This document shows positions 25,785 to 34,656 of a stretch of 50,855 bases of DNA, piece by piece. The notes under the pieces are model-generated. The model was not told the origin of the DNA and ran no database searches. It saw only the letters and a list, made by a program, of their open reading frames with translations. The stretch comes from Deltaproteobacteria bacterium. Lineage in GTDB: Bacteria; Desulfobacterota; Binatia; UBA9968. How positions within the stretch are numbered: position 1 is the first letter of the stretch; each line of letters opens with the position of its first letter. Location of the stretch: positions 1 through 50,855 of the forward strand of contig JACQUW010000100.1 of NCBI GenBank assembly GCA_016210115.1, written 5' to 3'. The position numbers and the translations under genes are program-made.

Positions 25785-26426
25785 TTATCTGGATCCAAGC
25801 GGTATGTAGTGCTGTGTCCCGGAACCCATGTTGTTGATTTCCTTTATCAAGTCAGCCAGATCCTTGCTGCTCGAAACAAAATCAATCTCGGAGGTGTTTA
25901 CCACCAGAAGCGGCGTCTCGTCATAGTGGAAGAAAAAACGATTATATCCCTGAGCCACTTCCCGCAAATATTCCAGGGTCACGCCCTTTTCATACTTTTT
26001 ATCCCTTTTTTTGACTCGTTTGTAAAGGACCTCGGGCCGCGCCTGAAGATAGACCACCAGATCGGGCTTGGGAATCCGAGTATCGAGAAGCTGGTATATT
26101 TGCTCGTAAAGGCCGAACTCTTCGCTGCTCAAGGTGAGACTTGCGAAAATCCTGTCTTTGGCAAAAAGGTAGTCAGCGATAATGTTCTGGCTGAAGAGCT
26201 CCTGCTGGCTTAGGTCTCGCTGTTGTCGATAACGGCTAAGCAGAAAGAAGATCTGGTTCTGAAACGCGTAGGTATCCCGATCCTCGTAGAATTTGGGCAA
26301 AAAAGGATTATCTTCGACGCGCTCAAAAATCAATTTGGCCTGGAACTCGCCCGCAAGGATTTTTGCCAGGCTCGTCTTCCCTACTCCAATCGGCCCCTCG
26401 ACTACGATATACCTTGTCTGCGCCAT
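25785..26426 (-). CDS. Deoxynucleoside kinase (dGK/dCK-like family)
   Basis: A 213-residue P-loop kinase phosphorylating deoxynucleosides for salvage. The P-loop is GPIGVGKTSL (residues 10-19), followed by ERVEDNPFLPKFYEDRDTYAFQNQIFFLLSRYRQQRDL, which forms the nucleoside pocket. FAKDRIFA (the DRS-like motif) and the lid region RVKKRDKKYEKGVTLEYL come later. Specificity between dA, dG and dC is not clear. The ATG at 26426 has AGGA upstream; the longer open frame to 26609 is non-conserved. It lies 121 nt upstream of panB, in the same direction. Confidence 0.92.
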   Translation of the reverse strand: MAQTRYIVVEGPIGVGKTSLAKILAGEFQAKLIFERVEDNPFLPKFYEDRDTYAFQNQIFFLLSRYRQQRDLSQQELFSQNIIADYLFAKDRIFASLTLSSEEFGLYEQIYQLLDTRIPKPDLVVYLQARPEVLYKRVKKRDKKYEKGVTLEYLREVAQGYNRFFFHYDETPLLVVNTSEIDFVSSSKDLADLIKEINNMGSGTQHYIPLGSR

Positions 26427-26611
26427 TTTCCTGGAGCAATTTACACAAACACCTGAACGTTGTCCAGTTTGCGTGCTCAGCGGTGCGAAGAGACCCCGAC
26501 TGTTTTCTGCGCTCCGCGAACGCGCTCCGACGTTTGTCGTACGCCTTGCATCTGGAATATGTTCGAGGGCTGAAAAAGACCTCTCGGCAGCCTGTATGGT
26601 ATAGTTCAATT

Positions 26612-27694
26612 GTGCCGGCTTTAAGAGAAAAGGTTGGGCAGATGATCATGATGGGCCTCCAAGGAGCCGAGCTGACTCAAGATGAGCATCGCATATTGAA
26701 AGATTATCCCTTCGGCGGCGTCATCCTCTTCCGCCAAAACTTGATAGAGCCAAAGCAAATCCAGGCTCTATGTCGCTCCCTGTGGGAAAAATGTCCAGCG
26801 CTTCCTCCCTTTATAGCTGTGGACCATGAAGGAGGAAGGGTTCACCACCTGCCAGCGCCTTTCACTCATTTTCCTTCCGCCGCTCTTATAGGAAAAACTG
26901 AAAGCCCGGAAATAGCTTATGCAGTCGGTCTGGCAAGCGCGCGGGAGCTTTCGAGCCTCGGAATCAATCTCAACTTCGCGCCGGTCTTGGACGTGAACTC
27001 GAATCCCCGAAATCCCGTGATCGGCGACCGAGCGCTATCCTCCGATCCGGCTGAGGCGGCAAAGCTCGGGTGGTGCATGGTTCAGGGGTTGCGAGCGGGA
27101 GGGATTATTCCGTGCTGCAAGCACTTTCCCGGGCATGGAGACACCTCAGCGGACTCCCATCGAGAGCTGCCGGTAGTTCGAAAAAAACTGTCCGCGCTGC
27201 AGATCATGGAGCTCCACCCTTTCATCGAGGCGTGCCGAAACGGTATTGACGCCTTGATGACCGGTCATGTTCTCTACCCCGCGTTGGACAAGAAGTACCC
27301 GGCTACCCTTTCGCATTCGATCATCACGCGCCTCCTGCGTCGCCAGCTAAAGTATGAGGGGGTGGTTTTCGGGGATGATCTGGAAATGAAGGCGCTGACC
27401 GATAATTATGATCTCGAGGAGATACCGCTTCTTGCGCTTAATGCTGGAGTGGACGTCCTGATGTTCTGCCGTCTTGCAAAAAGAGCCATTCAAGCCTTCG
27501 ACGTGCTGTTGAAAGAAGGAGAAACAGACGAGCGCACAAGCAGAACAATCGCCGAAAGCTTTGGCAGGCTGGAAAGATTAAAAAAAAGCCGCCTGAAAGA
27601 ATTTCCTGCCATCGATCCAAACAAGTTGCTCGATCTCCGGCCCCACAGCAGTCTTGTTTCGGAGATTAAAAAACACTCTGGCCAGGAGACTTGA
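26612..27694 (+). CDS. nagZ: Beta-N-acetylhexosaminidase, glycoside hydrolase family 3
   Basis: A 360-residue cytoplasmic GH3 enzyme that removes GlcNAc from anhydro-muropeptides in cell wall recycling. REKVGQMIMMGLQGAEL starts the barrel; FIAVDHEGGRVHHLP follows. The flexible loop with the His general acid/base is KHFPGHGDTSADSHRELP, and the nucleophile Asp is in VFGDDLEMKALTD. The proposed GTG start is chosen by family register; in-frame ATGs lie only inside the conserved start, and upstream sequence to 26363 is antisense to the kinase gene. A TATAGT (26600-26605) close before the GTG suggests a very short leader. Confidence 0.93.
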   Translation: MPALREKVGQMIMMGLQGAELTQDEHRILKDYPFGGVILFRQNLIEPKQIQALCRSLWEKCPALPPFIAVDHEGGRVHHLPAPFTHFPSAALIGKTESPEIAYAVGLASARELSSLGINLNFAPVLDVNSNPRNPVIGDRALSSDPAEAAKLGWCMVQGLRAGGIIPCCKHFPGHGDTSADSHRELPVVRKKLSALQIMELHPFIEACRNGIDALMTGHVLYPALDKKYPATLSHSIITRLLRRQLKYEGVVFGDDLEMKALTDNYDLEEIPLLALNAGVDVLMFCRLAKRAIQAFDVLLKEGETDERTSRTIAESFGRLERLKKSRLKEFPAIDPNKLLDLRPHSSLVSEIKKHSGQET

Positions 27695-27745
27695 TTTGCT
27701 CAGAAATTGACCAACGAAAACTGAGGCGAGGAATAATGATAGCAA

Positions 27746-29089
27746 CTAAATAAGCTTGTACGCGCTGTACTCGATCAGCTTCCTGATATCTTGGTCGAGC
27801 TCGCCCACCCACTTCTCCACAAGAATATCGGCAGGACATTTTCCGTTGGCCAGCAGGTCCTTGAGAGGCTTCAGGTAGATCGTCTCGTCCTTGCCATCGA
27901 GGTCCAATGTGGCCTGGCGCCGCAAGCCTTCCCACGCTATCTCCAAGAGCTCTTTGGCCAGATCCAAAAGTGAGAAGCGGCCGATCCGCGCTTGCAAGGC
28001 ATGCCGGTGCGAATCATGGTAGACTTCCATTCGCTCATCCCATGACCATCCTTTTACGAGATCCCAGGCCGCCTGAAGGCAATCAGAATCGTAGAGGACT
28101 CCCTTAATGAGAGCCGGCAGGGCAAGCATCAGCTCCGGTGGCTGGCTGTCGGCGCAGCGGACCTCGATATAGCGTTTGATTCTAACTTCGGGAAAAAGGG
28201 TCGTAAGATGCAGCGCCCAATCCTCCAGCGTCGCAGAATGGCCCTTGTGCCCGTGGGCGAGAAAGTGGCGAAAGGGAACGCCCGTAAAGTCGATATAGTT
28301 GCCATCACGAAGAATGAAATACATCGGGACGTCGAGAGCATACTCGACATAATGGACGAAGGAGACATCAGAAGAGAAAGCAAAGCGGAGCAAGCCGCTG
28401 CGGTCTTTGTCCGTTTTTGTCCAGATATGCTCGCGAAAGCTTCTGTACCCGTTGAGATTTCCATCCGAAATCGGAGAGTTGGCGAACATCGCGATGATGA
28501 GAGGCGAAAGTCCCATCCCGGTACGAAACTTCGCCATGGCGTCCGCTTCATCGCTGAAGTCAATGTTGGCCTGCACCGTTGCGGTCTGCTTCATCATCCG
28601 GTGACCCATGGTGCCGACTTTCTCCATATAGGGACCCATGATCCCGTAGCGCCTCTTCGGCACCCATTCAATCTGCTCGACCCGACTCACCGGTTGAATA
28701 CCTAGACCCAGATAGACCACGCCGAGTCGCTCGCCGATCTCCAGCAACTCACGGATATGCTGGGTGAATTCCGCGTAAGTGCAGTGAATGCTCTCGCAAG
28801 GTTCACCGGCCAGCTCGATCTGTCCCCCGGGCTCCAGGTGAATCTGGGCTTTGCCCCGCACCAGGGCGATCGGATGGCCATCCTCCTGCTGAGCGTCCCA
28901 GCCATACTCACCGACCAGAGCTTTGAGAATAGCCTCCACTCCAGACCGGCCAGAATAGGGAATAGCCCTGCCGCTGCGGCGTTCAATCGCCACTTTTTCA
29001 TACTCGGTCCCCACGCGCCACTCGCTGCGAGGCTTGCCCGAATTATGGAAAAATTCTACCAGTTCTTTCTGCTTATTAATGGGCGACAT
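27746..29089 (-). CDS. gshA: Glutamate-cysteine ligase, plant type (GCS2 family)
   Basis: A 447-residue enzyme making gamma-glutamylcysteine, the first step to glutathione. The start EWRVGTEYEKVAI with the metal-binding Glu, HLEPGGQIELAGEP, TATVQANIDFSDEADAMAKFR and FREHIWTKTDKDRSG are the diagnostic blocks of the plant/alphaproteobacterial GshA. No gshB is seen here. Its ATG lies inside the end of mtnA (14-nt overlap), without a clear ribosome site, so translation probably depends on mtnA read-through or coupling. Confidence 0.93.
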   Translation of the reverse strand: MSPINKQKELVEFFHNSGKPRSEWRVGTEYEKVAIERRSGRAIPYSGRSGVEAILKALVGEYGWDAQQEDGHPIALVRGKAQIHLEPGGQIELAGEPCESIHCTYAEFTQHIRELLEIGERLGVVYLGLGIQPVSRVEQIEWVPKRRYGIMGPYMEKVGTMGHRMMKQTATVQANIDFSDEADAMAKFRTGMGLSPLIIAMFANSPISDGNLNGYRSFREHIWTKTDKDRSGLLRFAFSSDVSFVHYVEYALDVPMYFILRDGNYIDFTGVPFRHFLAHGHKGHSATLEDWALHLTTLFPEVRIKRYIEVRCADSQPPELMLALPALIKGVLYDSDCLQAAWDLVKGWSWDERMEVYHDSHRHALQARIGRFSLLDLAKELLEIAWEGLRRQATLDLDGKDETIYLKPLKDLLANGKCPADILVEKWVGELDQDIRKLIEYSAYKLI

Positions 29090-30107
29090 GGATGCGGACG
29101 TTGTGGCTGAAAGGAGGCCGAATAACGCCTTTCTCAGTTATTATTGCGGCGATCAACTCGTGTGGCGTCACATCAAACGCGGGATTAAACGCCCGCACTC
29201 CTCGCGGAGCAAGGGGGCGGCCGAAGAAGTGAGAGATTTCCCTCCCATCCCGTTGCTCGATGGGGATCTCTGCGCCGGAGGGACAATTCAGGTCGATCGA
29301 GCTGGTTGGCCCGGCCACATAGAAAGGCACCTTATGTCGCTGTGCCAGCACAGCAACTACATACGTCCCGATCTTGTTGGCGACATCACCATTGGCCGCG
29401 ATGCGATCACATCCCACCACCACGGCATCGACTTTGCCTTGATCCATGAGATAACCCACCATGTTGTCGGTTACGACCGTGAGCGGAATCTCTTCCTTCT
29501 TAAGCTCCCACGCGGTAAGCCGGGACCCCTGCAGGAAGGGCCGGGTTTCATCAACCCAGACATGAATCGTTTTCCCGGATTCCTTCATGGCTCGAATCAC
29601 GCCCAAAGCGGTTCCGTAGCCGGCCGTGGCCAAGGCCCCCGCATTGCAGTGAGTAAGGATGTTCGAACAGGCGCCTAAGACCTGAGCGCCAAACCTCCCT
29701 AACTGCCGGTTCGCGCTGATGTCCTCCTCATAAATCTTCAGCGCCTCCTCCTTGAGGAAGCGTCTGACAGCCTCAACTCCGAGGACCCTCTTGGCTATGT
29801 AGACCTTCCGCATCCGAGCCATGGCCCAAAAAAGGTTCACTGCCGTCGGGCGAGTCTTACCGAGCACATGAAAAATACGTTCAATATCACGGTCAAAACT
29901 CTTCTCTTTGGCTTTTAAAGCGCCCAGAGCAATTCCCATTGCGGCCGCAACTCCAATGGCGGGTGCCCCGCGAATCACCATATCCCGGATCGCGCGGGCG
30001 ACTTCCGTATAGTCCTTACAGACCCGGCGAACTTCTTTGGCCGGCAGCAAACGCTGATCCAGCATGACCACGTGCCCATTTTTCCACTCAATCGCTTTTA
30101 CTGCCAC
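29076..30107 (-). CDS. mtnA: S-methyl-5-thioribose-1-phosphate isomerase
   Basis: A 343-residue enzyme of methionine salvage, converting methylthioribose-1-phosphate to the ribulose form. RGAPAIGVAAAMGIALGA is the substrate loop, the catalytic Cys is in THCNAGALATAGYGTALG, and the catalytic Asp is in VVGCDRIAANGDVANKIGTY. MtnA belongs to the eIF2B-like fold; these catalytic residues favour MtnA over a regulatory paralogue. GTG 30107 with AGGA 9 nt upstream is preferred; a TTG at 30113 is also possible. The rest of the pathway is not in the window. Confidence 0.94.
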   Translation of the reverse strand: MAVKAIEWKNGHVVMLDQRLLPAKEVRRVCKDYTEVARAIRDMVIRGAPAIGVAAAMGIALGALKAKEKSFDRDIERIFHVLGKTRPTAVNLFWAMARMRKVYIAKRVLGVEAVRRFLKEEALKIYEEDISANRQLGRFGAQVLGACSNILTHCNAGALATAGYGTALGVIRAMKESGKTIHVWVDETRPFLQGSRLTAWELKKEEIPLTVVTDNMVGYLMDQGKVDAVVVGCDRIAANGDVANKIGTYVVAVLAQRHKVPFYVAGPTSSIDLNCPSGAEIPIEQRDGREISHFFGRPLAPRGVRAFNPAFDVTPHELIAAIITEKGVIRPPFSHNVRIHVAH

Positions 30108-30171
30108 TGTCAAATTTCCTATTTCGAAGGAGATTGAGTATATTAGGGACTACAAGGAACCGTCAAGGGCC

Positions 30172-30420
30172 ATGGATTTGTACACGATTCTCGGCTACTT
30201 CACCGCCCTCCAGTTTATCAGGCCGAATCTTGAACCATCCATTCTGTTTTCCACAGCCATTCTCATCCATGTCACTGACGCCCTGCTGTGCCTGGCCGTT
30301 GCAGCCCATAGCGGACGCCGCCGCGGGGTCTGGACATTGGCCGGCCTGTTTCTTGGCCTCTGGGCTCTCGCGACCCTCTTTTTGCTGAACGATATCGAAA
30401 AAAGGCGAAAAGTCGTCTAG
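30172..30420 (+). CDS. Small hydrophobic membrane protein, 82 residues, unknown
   Basis: MDLYTILGYFTALQFI begins a hydrophobic protein with two clear helices (about residues 22-45 and 53-72) and a possible N-terminal one, ending with the charged NDIEKRRKVV. No family was recognised. It is divergent from mtnA and its stop overlaps the acpS stop by 4 nt. The ribosome site (AAGGG) is too close to the ATG to be convincing; the open frame continues upstream to 30064, but that part is antisense to mtnA. Confidence 0.6.
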   Translation: MDLYTILGYFTALQFIRPNLEPSILFSTAILIHVTDALLCLAVAAHSGRRRGVWTLAGLFLGLWALATLFLLNDIEKRRKVV

Positions 30421-30815
30421 TCTTGCCTCTTCCCTTGGGCAATGACATAGGCCATTGCCATCCCCCCCGCATGCGTGATGGAGAGACATAACTCCTGAAT
30501 CCCGCGGGCCCGGGCAAAAGCAGAAGTTTTGTCGTGGAGCTTAACCAGCGGTTTTCCTGCCGGATCCCGAACTATTTCAATTTCAAGCCAGGTCACCTGC
30601 GAACTCCACCCTCTTCCCAATGCCTTCATGACAGCTTCTTTTGCGGCAAATCGCCCCGCGTAGCTCTGATACCTGCCACGTCCCTTTCCTTCGCAGTACT
30701 CGATTTCTCCGGCAGTGTAGACTCTGTCTCTGAATCTTCGGCCGGTCTTCGCGTCTTCCAAAGCACGCTGGATTCGCGCGATTTCTGTAAGGTCGACTCC
30801 AACGCCCAGAATCAT
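30417..30815 (-). CDS. acpS: Holo-[acyl-carrier-protein] synthase
   Basis: A 132-residue enzyme that moves phosphopantetheine from CoA to acyl carrier protein. The magnesium-binding opening ILGVGVDLTEIARIQRAL and RFAAKEAVMKALGRGW are the two signature motifs, and LCLSITHAGGMAMAYVIAQ closes the fold. ATG 30815 is chosen because it begins directly at the conserved GVGVDL strand. The gene uses CoA, whose precursor is made by panB/panC in this window. Confidence 0.95.
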   Translation of the reverse strand: MILGVGVDLTEIARIQRALEDAKTGRRFRDRVYTAGEIEYCEGKGRGRYQSYAGRFAAKEAVMKALGRGWSSQVTWLEIEIVRDPAGKPLVKLHDKTSAFARARGIQELCLSITHAGGMAMAYVIAQGKRQD

Positions 30816-30910
30816 CACTATCAGGCTAGCCTCGCGCTGGTGCCGTGTCAACGGATAGGAACGTCCTGATTCTTCAAGTCATATTGACTGCCAGGACGAG
30901 TTAACATAAG

Positions 30911-30929
30911 TATAATTTTTACAAAGGAG
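30911..30929 (+). promoter_or_regulatory. Probable -10 box and ribosome site before the substrate-binding protein gene
   Basis: A perfect TATAAT lies at 30911-30916 and GGAG at 30926-30929, 7 nt before the GTG start. A TTGACT at 30884-30889 is 21 bp upstream of the -10, longer than optimal. The leader would be about 15 nt. Confidence 0.5.
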
Positions 30930-30936
30930 AAATGCC

Positions 30937-32115
30937 GTGTTCAAGCAGTTTCTGTTTTTATTGCTTTCTTGCTTCTGGTTAATTCCCGGGAGCCCAATGG
31001 CGGCTCAAAAAAAGATCATCAAGATAGCCGTTCAAGTTCCGCTCTCAGGAGAACAGGCCGCGCTGGGCGAACATATTAAACTGGGAGCCCAACTCGCCGT
31101 CGAAGAGGCGGCCAAGAGCTTCCGCGCATTGGGCTTTGATCTCGCCTTTGTCCCCTATGACGACCAGGCCAAGCCGGAAGTGGGTGTGGTCAACGCCACA
31201 AATATTGTCGCCGACCCCGACATGCTCCTTGTGGTCGGCCACTACAACTCCGGCGTCGCTCTACCGGCTTCAGAGATTTACAAAGATTCGATGCTGGCGA
31301 TGATTTCACCTGCCAACACAGCGACGCAGATTACCGATAGACGGTACGCCAACGTGAACAGGGTTTGCGGGCGGGACGATGTTCAGGGACCCGTAGGCGC
31401 CAGGTTCGCGGCTCAGGAGCTTAAGCTCAAGTCGGTATATATTATCCACGACAAAACCCTATACGGCCAGGGAGTCGCCGACGCCTTTCGGGATGAAGTC
31501 AAAAAACTCGGTTTGAAGAATCTTGGTTATGAGGGAACTGAAGAACGCGCGAATTTTTCTCCCATCATTATCCCAATGAAGGCGAGAAACCCCGACCTGG
31601 TCTACTTTGGCGGTATCTATCACCAGGGAGGACTGTTACTTAAGCAAATGAGAGAAAAGGGAGTTAAGGCCGTCTATTTGGGACCGGATGGGCTGGATTC
31701 CTCAGAGATGGTAAAGATCGCCGGGCAATCTATTATCGGAGCCTATTATACGACGGTCGCCGGGCCTATCGACGCGTATCCGGAGTCGGCTGCTTTTGCC
31801 AAAAAATTCAAACAGCGCTTCGCCAAGGAAGTCGAGTCATTCGGCATGTACGGCTACGACTCGGCGGCGGTGGGGCTGAAAGCTATCGAGGAAGCCATCA
31901 ATGCGCACGGCGGCAACCGTCCCACGCGGGCTGAGGTATCGGCCGCGATCCGCAAGTTAAAAAACTTCAAAGGGGTCACGGGTTCGATTGCCTTTGACGG
32001 CAAGGGAGACCCCGTCAAAGCCAAATATTTCGTCCTCAAATTCGAGAAAAGGGAATATCCCGGAAAAGTGGTCAAAGTGATCGAACAGGCCGCGCCGCAG
32101 GTGAAAAAGCCGTAG
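30937..32115 (+). CDS. Branched-chain amino acid type ABC transporter substrate-binding protein
   Basis: A 392-residue periplasmic binding protein (LivJ/Peripla_BP_6 family). The signal peptide spans about residues 1-23 (FKQFLFLLLSCFWLIPGSPMA). The mature part opens IKIAVQVPLSGEQAALGEHIKLGAQLAVEEA, contains VVGHYNSGVALPASEIYKD and SVYIIHDKTLYGQGVADAF, and ends with the FKGVTGSIAFDGKGDP block, all typical. It binds an amino acid or another small polar compound. The permease and ATPase genes livHMGF are not next to it, so it is an orphan receptor. GTG start with a good ribosome site. Confidence 0.93.
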   Translation: MFKQFLFLLLSCFWLIPGSPMAAQKKIIKIAVQVPLSGEQAALGEHIKLGAQLAVEEAAKSFRALGFDLAFVPYDDQAKPEVGVVNATNIVADPDMLLVVGHYNSGVALPASEIYKDSMLAMISPANTATQITDRRYANVNRVCGRDDVQGPVGARFAAQELKLKSVYIIHDKTLYGQGVADAFRDEVKKLGLKNLGYEGTEERANFSPIIIPMKARNPDLVYFGGIYHQGGLLLKQMREKGVKAVYLGPDGLDSSEMVKIAGQSIIGAYYTTVAGPIDAYPESAAFAKKFKQRFAKEVESFGMYGYDSAAVGLKAIEEAINAHGGNRPTRAEVSAAIRKLKNFKGVTGSIAFDGKGDPVKAKYFVLKFEKREYPGKVVKVIEQAAPQVKKP

Positions 32116-32190
32116 CTCGTTATTTATGCCTCCCCAAAAACCTCAGTCAGTCTGTCGATCGAGGGGTGAGCCGGCCAGCTACCAACCGCA

Positions 32191-32273
32191 GTTCAAAACC
32201 TTCAAGCCGTTTAAGCCGTTCAGAGCGTTTTGAACGATCGGAACTCTTTGAACGAATTGAACGCCTATTGCCT
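32191..32273. repeat. Degenerate short tandem/dyad repeat upstream of ddl
   Basis: A stretch in which TTCAA, TTGAA and CCGTT or CGTT blocks recur every 7-10 bp (for example TTCAAGCCGTTTAAGCCGTT, then GTTTTGAACG and TTTGAACGAATTGAACG). The first half is broadly the reverse complement of the second, so it can fold. It looks like the iterated low-complexity arrays found between genes in some environmental lineages. It occupies the leader of ddl. Confidence 0.55.
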
Positions 32274-32292
32274 TTTGCTCCAACTTGAGAAC

Positions 32293-33396
32293 ATGAGAAG
32301 AAAACTCCGGGTCGGGATTCTTTTTGGCGGGAGATCGGCGGAACATGAAATTTCTCTCCAGTCAGCGAGAAATATCGTCGAGTCGATCGACAAAAAAAAA
32401 TATGAGCTCGTTCTGATCGGCATTGACAAAGACGGCCGCTGGTATCTTACGGATACGGCTCAACTGCTTTTTTCGTCCGGTGCTCAACTCCCTTCAGTCC
32501 AAACGATGGGCGGCGCAAAGAAGCGAGTCGGCCTGATTCCCGGCAAGAATACCGGCGAACTCCTTCGGGTTTCCCAATCTCGAGCGGGCAGAGCGCTTGA
32601 CGCGATTTTTCCCGTTCTCCACGGTCCGTTCGGGGAAGACGGCACGGTCCAGGGCCTGTTGAAACTCGCGAACGTTCCTTTTATCGGCGCCGGGGTCCTC
32701 GGCTCCGCGCTGGGCATGGACAAAGACGTCATGAAGCGGCTGCTTCGCGATGCCGGAATCCCGACGGCAAAATTTCTCGTTTTTCGCCGGCCGCAGATAG
32801 TCGACATGAGGTTCGCGGACATCGTCCGTGAGATCGGCCTGCCATTCTTTATCAAGCCGGCCAACCTGGGCTCTTCGGTCGGCATCAGCAAAGTCAAAAA
32901 TCGAAACCAATTTCGTCGCGCCGTCCGAGATGCTTTTCAGTACGACAGCAAGGTCCTGCTCGAAGAGCACATTCAGGGAAGGGAGATCGAGTGCTCCGTC
33001 TTGGGAAACGATCATCCCATCGCATCCCTGCCCGGGGAAATCTTGCCCCGGCATGAGTTCTACTCATATGAGGCCAAATATCTGGATGAAAAAGGCGCCG
33101 TGCTGAAAATTCCCGCAAAACTCCCGCCGCAACTCATCCGGGAGATTCAAGAACTCTCAATTAGAGCATTCCAGGTGCTGTGCTGCGAAGGTATGGCCCG
33201 CGTCGATTTTTTTCTGAGAGACGATCGCGAAGTCCTCGTCAACGAGATCAATACGATTCCTGGCTTCACGAAGATCAGCATGTATCCCAAGCTTTGGGAG
33301 GCGAGCGGTCTTTCCTACAGCCAACTGATCGACCGCCTCGTAGAGCTCGCGCTCGAACGATTTCAGAGAGACGCGCGCCTGAAAACCTCCCTTTGA
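32293..33396 (+). CDS. ddl: D-alanine-D-alanine ligase
   Basis: A 367-residue ATP-grasp enzyme making the D-Ala-D-Ala that MurF adds to the muropeptide. RVGILFGGRSAEHEISLQSARNI is the N-terminal substrate loop; HGPFGEDGTVQGLL, PFFIKPANLGSSVGISKV, GREIECSVLG and the metal site FFLRDDREVLVNEINTIPGFT follow in order. The upstream start (TTG 32230) is rejected in favour of ATG 32293, which begins at the conserved strand. In most bacteria with a dcw cluster ddl lies between murB and ftsQ; here it is convergent with ftsZ, 27 nt away. Confidence 0.95.
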   Translation: MRRKLRVGILFGGRSAEHEISLQSARNIVESIDKKKYELVLIGIDKDGRWYLTDTAQLLFSSGAQLPSVQTMGGAKKRVGLIPGKNTGELLRVSQSRAGRALDAIFPVLHGPFGEDGTVQGLLKLANVPFIGAGVLGSALGMDKDVMKRLLRDAGIPTAKFLVFRRPQIVDMRFADIVREIGLPFFIKPANLGSSVGISKVKNRNQFRRAVRDAFQYDSKVLLEEHIQGREIECSVLGNDHPIASLPGEILPRHEFYSYEAKYLDEKGAVLKIPAKLPPQLIREIQELSIRAFQVLCCEGMARVDFFLRDDREVLVNEINTIPGFTKISMYPKLWEASGLSYSQLIDRLVELALERFQRDARLKTSL

Positions 33397-33423
33397 TGTT
33401 CCCGCTCTCTGTTTTCGCCCGTC

Positions 33424-34620
33424 TCAATCCATCTGCTTTCGCAGAAAAGTCGGGATGTCGAATCGGTCATCATCATCGCCGTTGAACTGAATCGTCGTCT
33501 TTTCGAGCGTTATGGGTTCGTTCTCGCCGTTATCCTGTTTCTTGCGATGCCACGTCGGGGAGTCGAGGTCATCCACGATCGTCCCTAAATGGACGACTTT
33601 CTTGGCCTTGTGAGCGGGCTGGACATTGGCCGGCGCCGCGGCCGCCGCGGCTTTGCGTTCTTCCTTTTCTCCAAAACCCGTGGCGATCACGGTAATGCGG
33701 ATCTCATCCTTGATCCTATCGTCGATGACTGCCCCAAAAATAATATTGGCGTCCTCGTGCGCTTCCTCCTGGATCATCATGGCCGCTTCGTTGACCTCGT
33801 GAAGCCCCAGGTCCGGTCCTCCCGTGACATTGATAAGAACACCCCGGGCTCCGTGAATCGAGATATCCTCCAGCAATGGACTCGATATCGCCTTTTGCGC
33901 GGCTTCCAGAGCCCGGTTCTCACCCGAAGCCGAAGCGGCGCCCATCAACGCCAATCCCATTTCCGCCATGACTGTCCTCACATCGGCAAAATCCAGATTG
34001 ATAAGCCCGGGGGTGATGATCAGATCCGAAATCCCCCGCACGGCCTGGAACAAAACATCGTCCGCCTTTTGAAACGCCTCGAGCATCGTGGTCGTCTTGG
34101 CGGCGATGCTCAGCAGGCGCTGGTTCGGAATAACGACTAGCGTGTCGACGTTTTCTTTAAGCTCCCGAATTCCCTCCTCTGCTTGATGCATTCTTTTTTT
34201 GCCCTCGAACACGAAGGGCTTGGTCACGACGCCGACAGTAAGGGCGCCGGCTTCGCGCGCAAGACGCGCAATAACGGGCGCTCCTCCGGTACCCGTTCCG
34301 CCACCCATCCCGGCCGTGATAAAAATCATGTCGGCCTCAGCCAGGTAGCCGCGGATCCGCTCCTGGTCTTCCATGGCCGCACGGCGTCCGATATCGGGAT
34401 TCGCCCCGGCCCCCAGACCTTTGGTAATTTTTTCTCCAAGCTGGACCTTGACGGACGCCCGACTCGCCTCCAAGGCCTGCGCGTCGGTATTCGCCACGAC
34501 AAAGTCCACTCCCGTGAGCTTGGCCGCAATCATGGTATTGACGGCGTTGCTGCCGCCGCCGCCTATCCCGATCACCTTGATGCGCGCTCCGAGGGTCTCT
34601 TGCTCGACGAGCTCAAACAT
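33424..34620 (-). CDS. ftsZ: Cell division protein FtsZ
   Basis: A 398-residue tubulin-like GTPase that forms the division ring. [15 protein letters not shown] starts the Rossmann part, the tubulin signature [13 protein letters not shown] is near residue 105, and the T7 loop with catalytic Asp is in [12 protein letters not shown] variable linker from about 318 ([20 protein letters not shown]) ends in the C-terminal peptide [12 protein letters not shown], the docking site for FtsA. A strong AAAGGAGGAG ribosome site precedes the ATG. It is the last gene of the dcw cluster. Confidence 0.98.
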   Translation of the reverse strand: MFELVEQETLGARIKVIGIGGGGSNAVNTMIAAKLTGVDFVVANTDAQALEASRASVKVQLGEKITKGLGAGANPDIGRRAAMEDQERIRGYLAEADMIFITAGMGGGTGTGGAPVIARLAREAGALTVGVVTKPFVFEGKKRMHQAEEGIRELKENVDTLVVIPNQRLLSIAAKTTTMLEAFQKADDVLFQAVRGISDLIITPGLINLDFADVRTVMAEMGLALMGAASASGENRALEAAQKAISSPLLEDISIHGARGVLINVTGGPDLGLHEVNEAAMMIQEEAHEDANIIFGAVIDDRIKDEIRITVIATGFGEKEERKAAAAAAPANVQPAHKAKKVVHLGTIVDDLDSPTWHRKKQDNGENEPITLEKTTIQFNGDDDDRFDIPTFLRKQMD

Positions 34621-34656
34621 AGGTCTCCTCCTTTTTCAATCTGATAGCGTCCTTTG

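Noticed and set aside
26591..26614. Firmly leaderless nagZ promoter
   Set aside because: TATAGT is well placed before the GTG, but no -35 element of reasonable match was found, so it is mentioned only in the gene entry.
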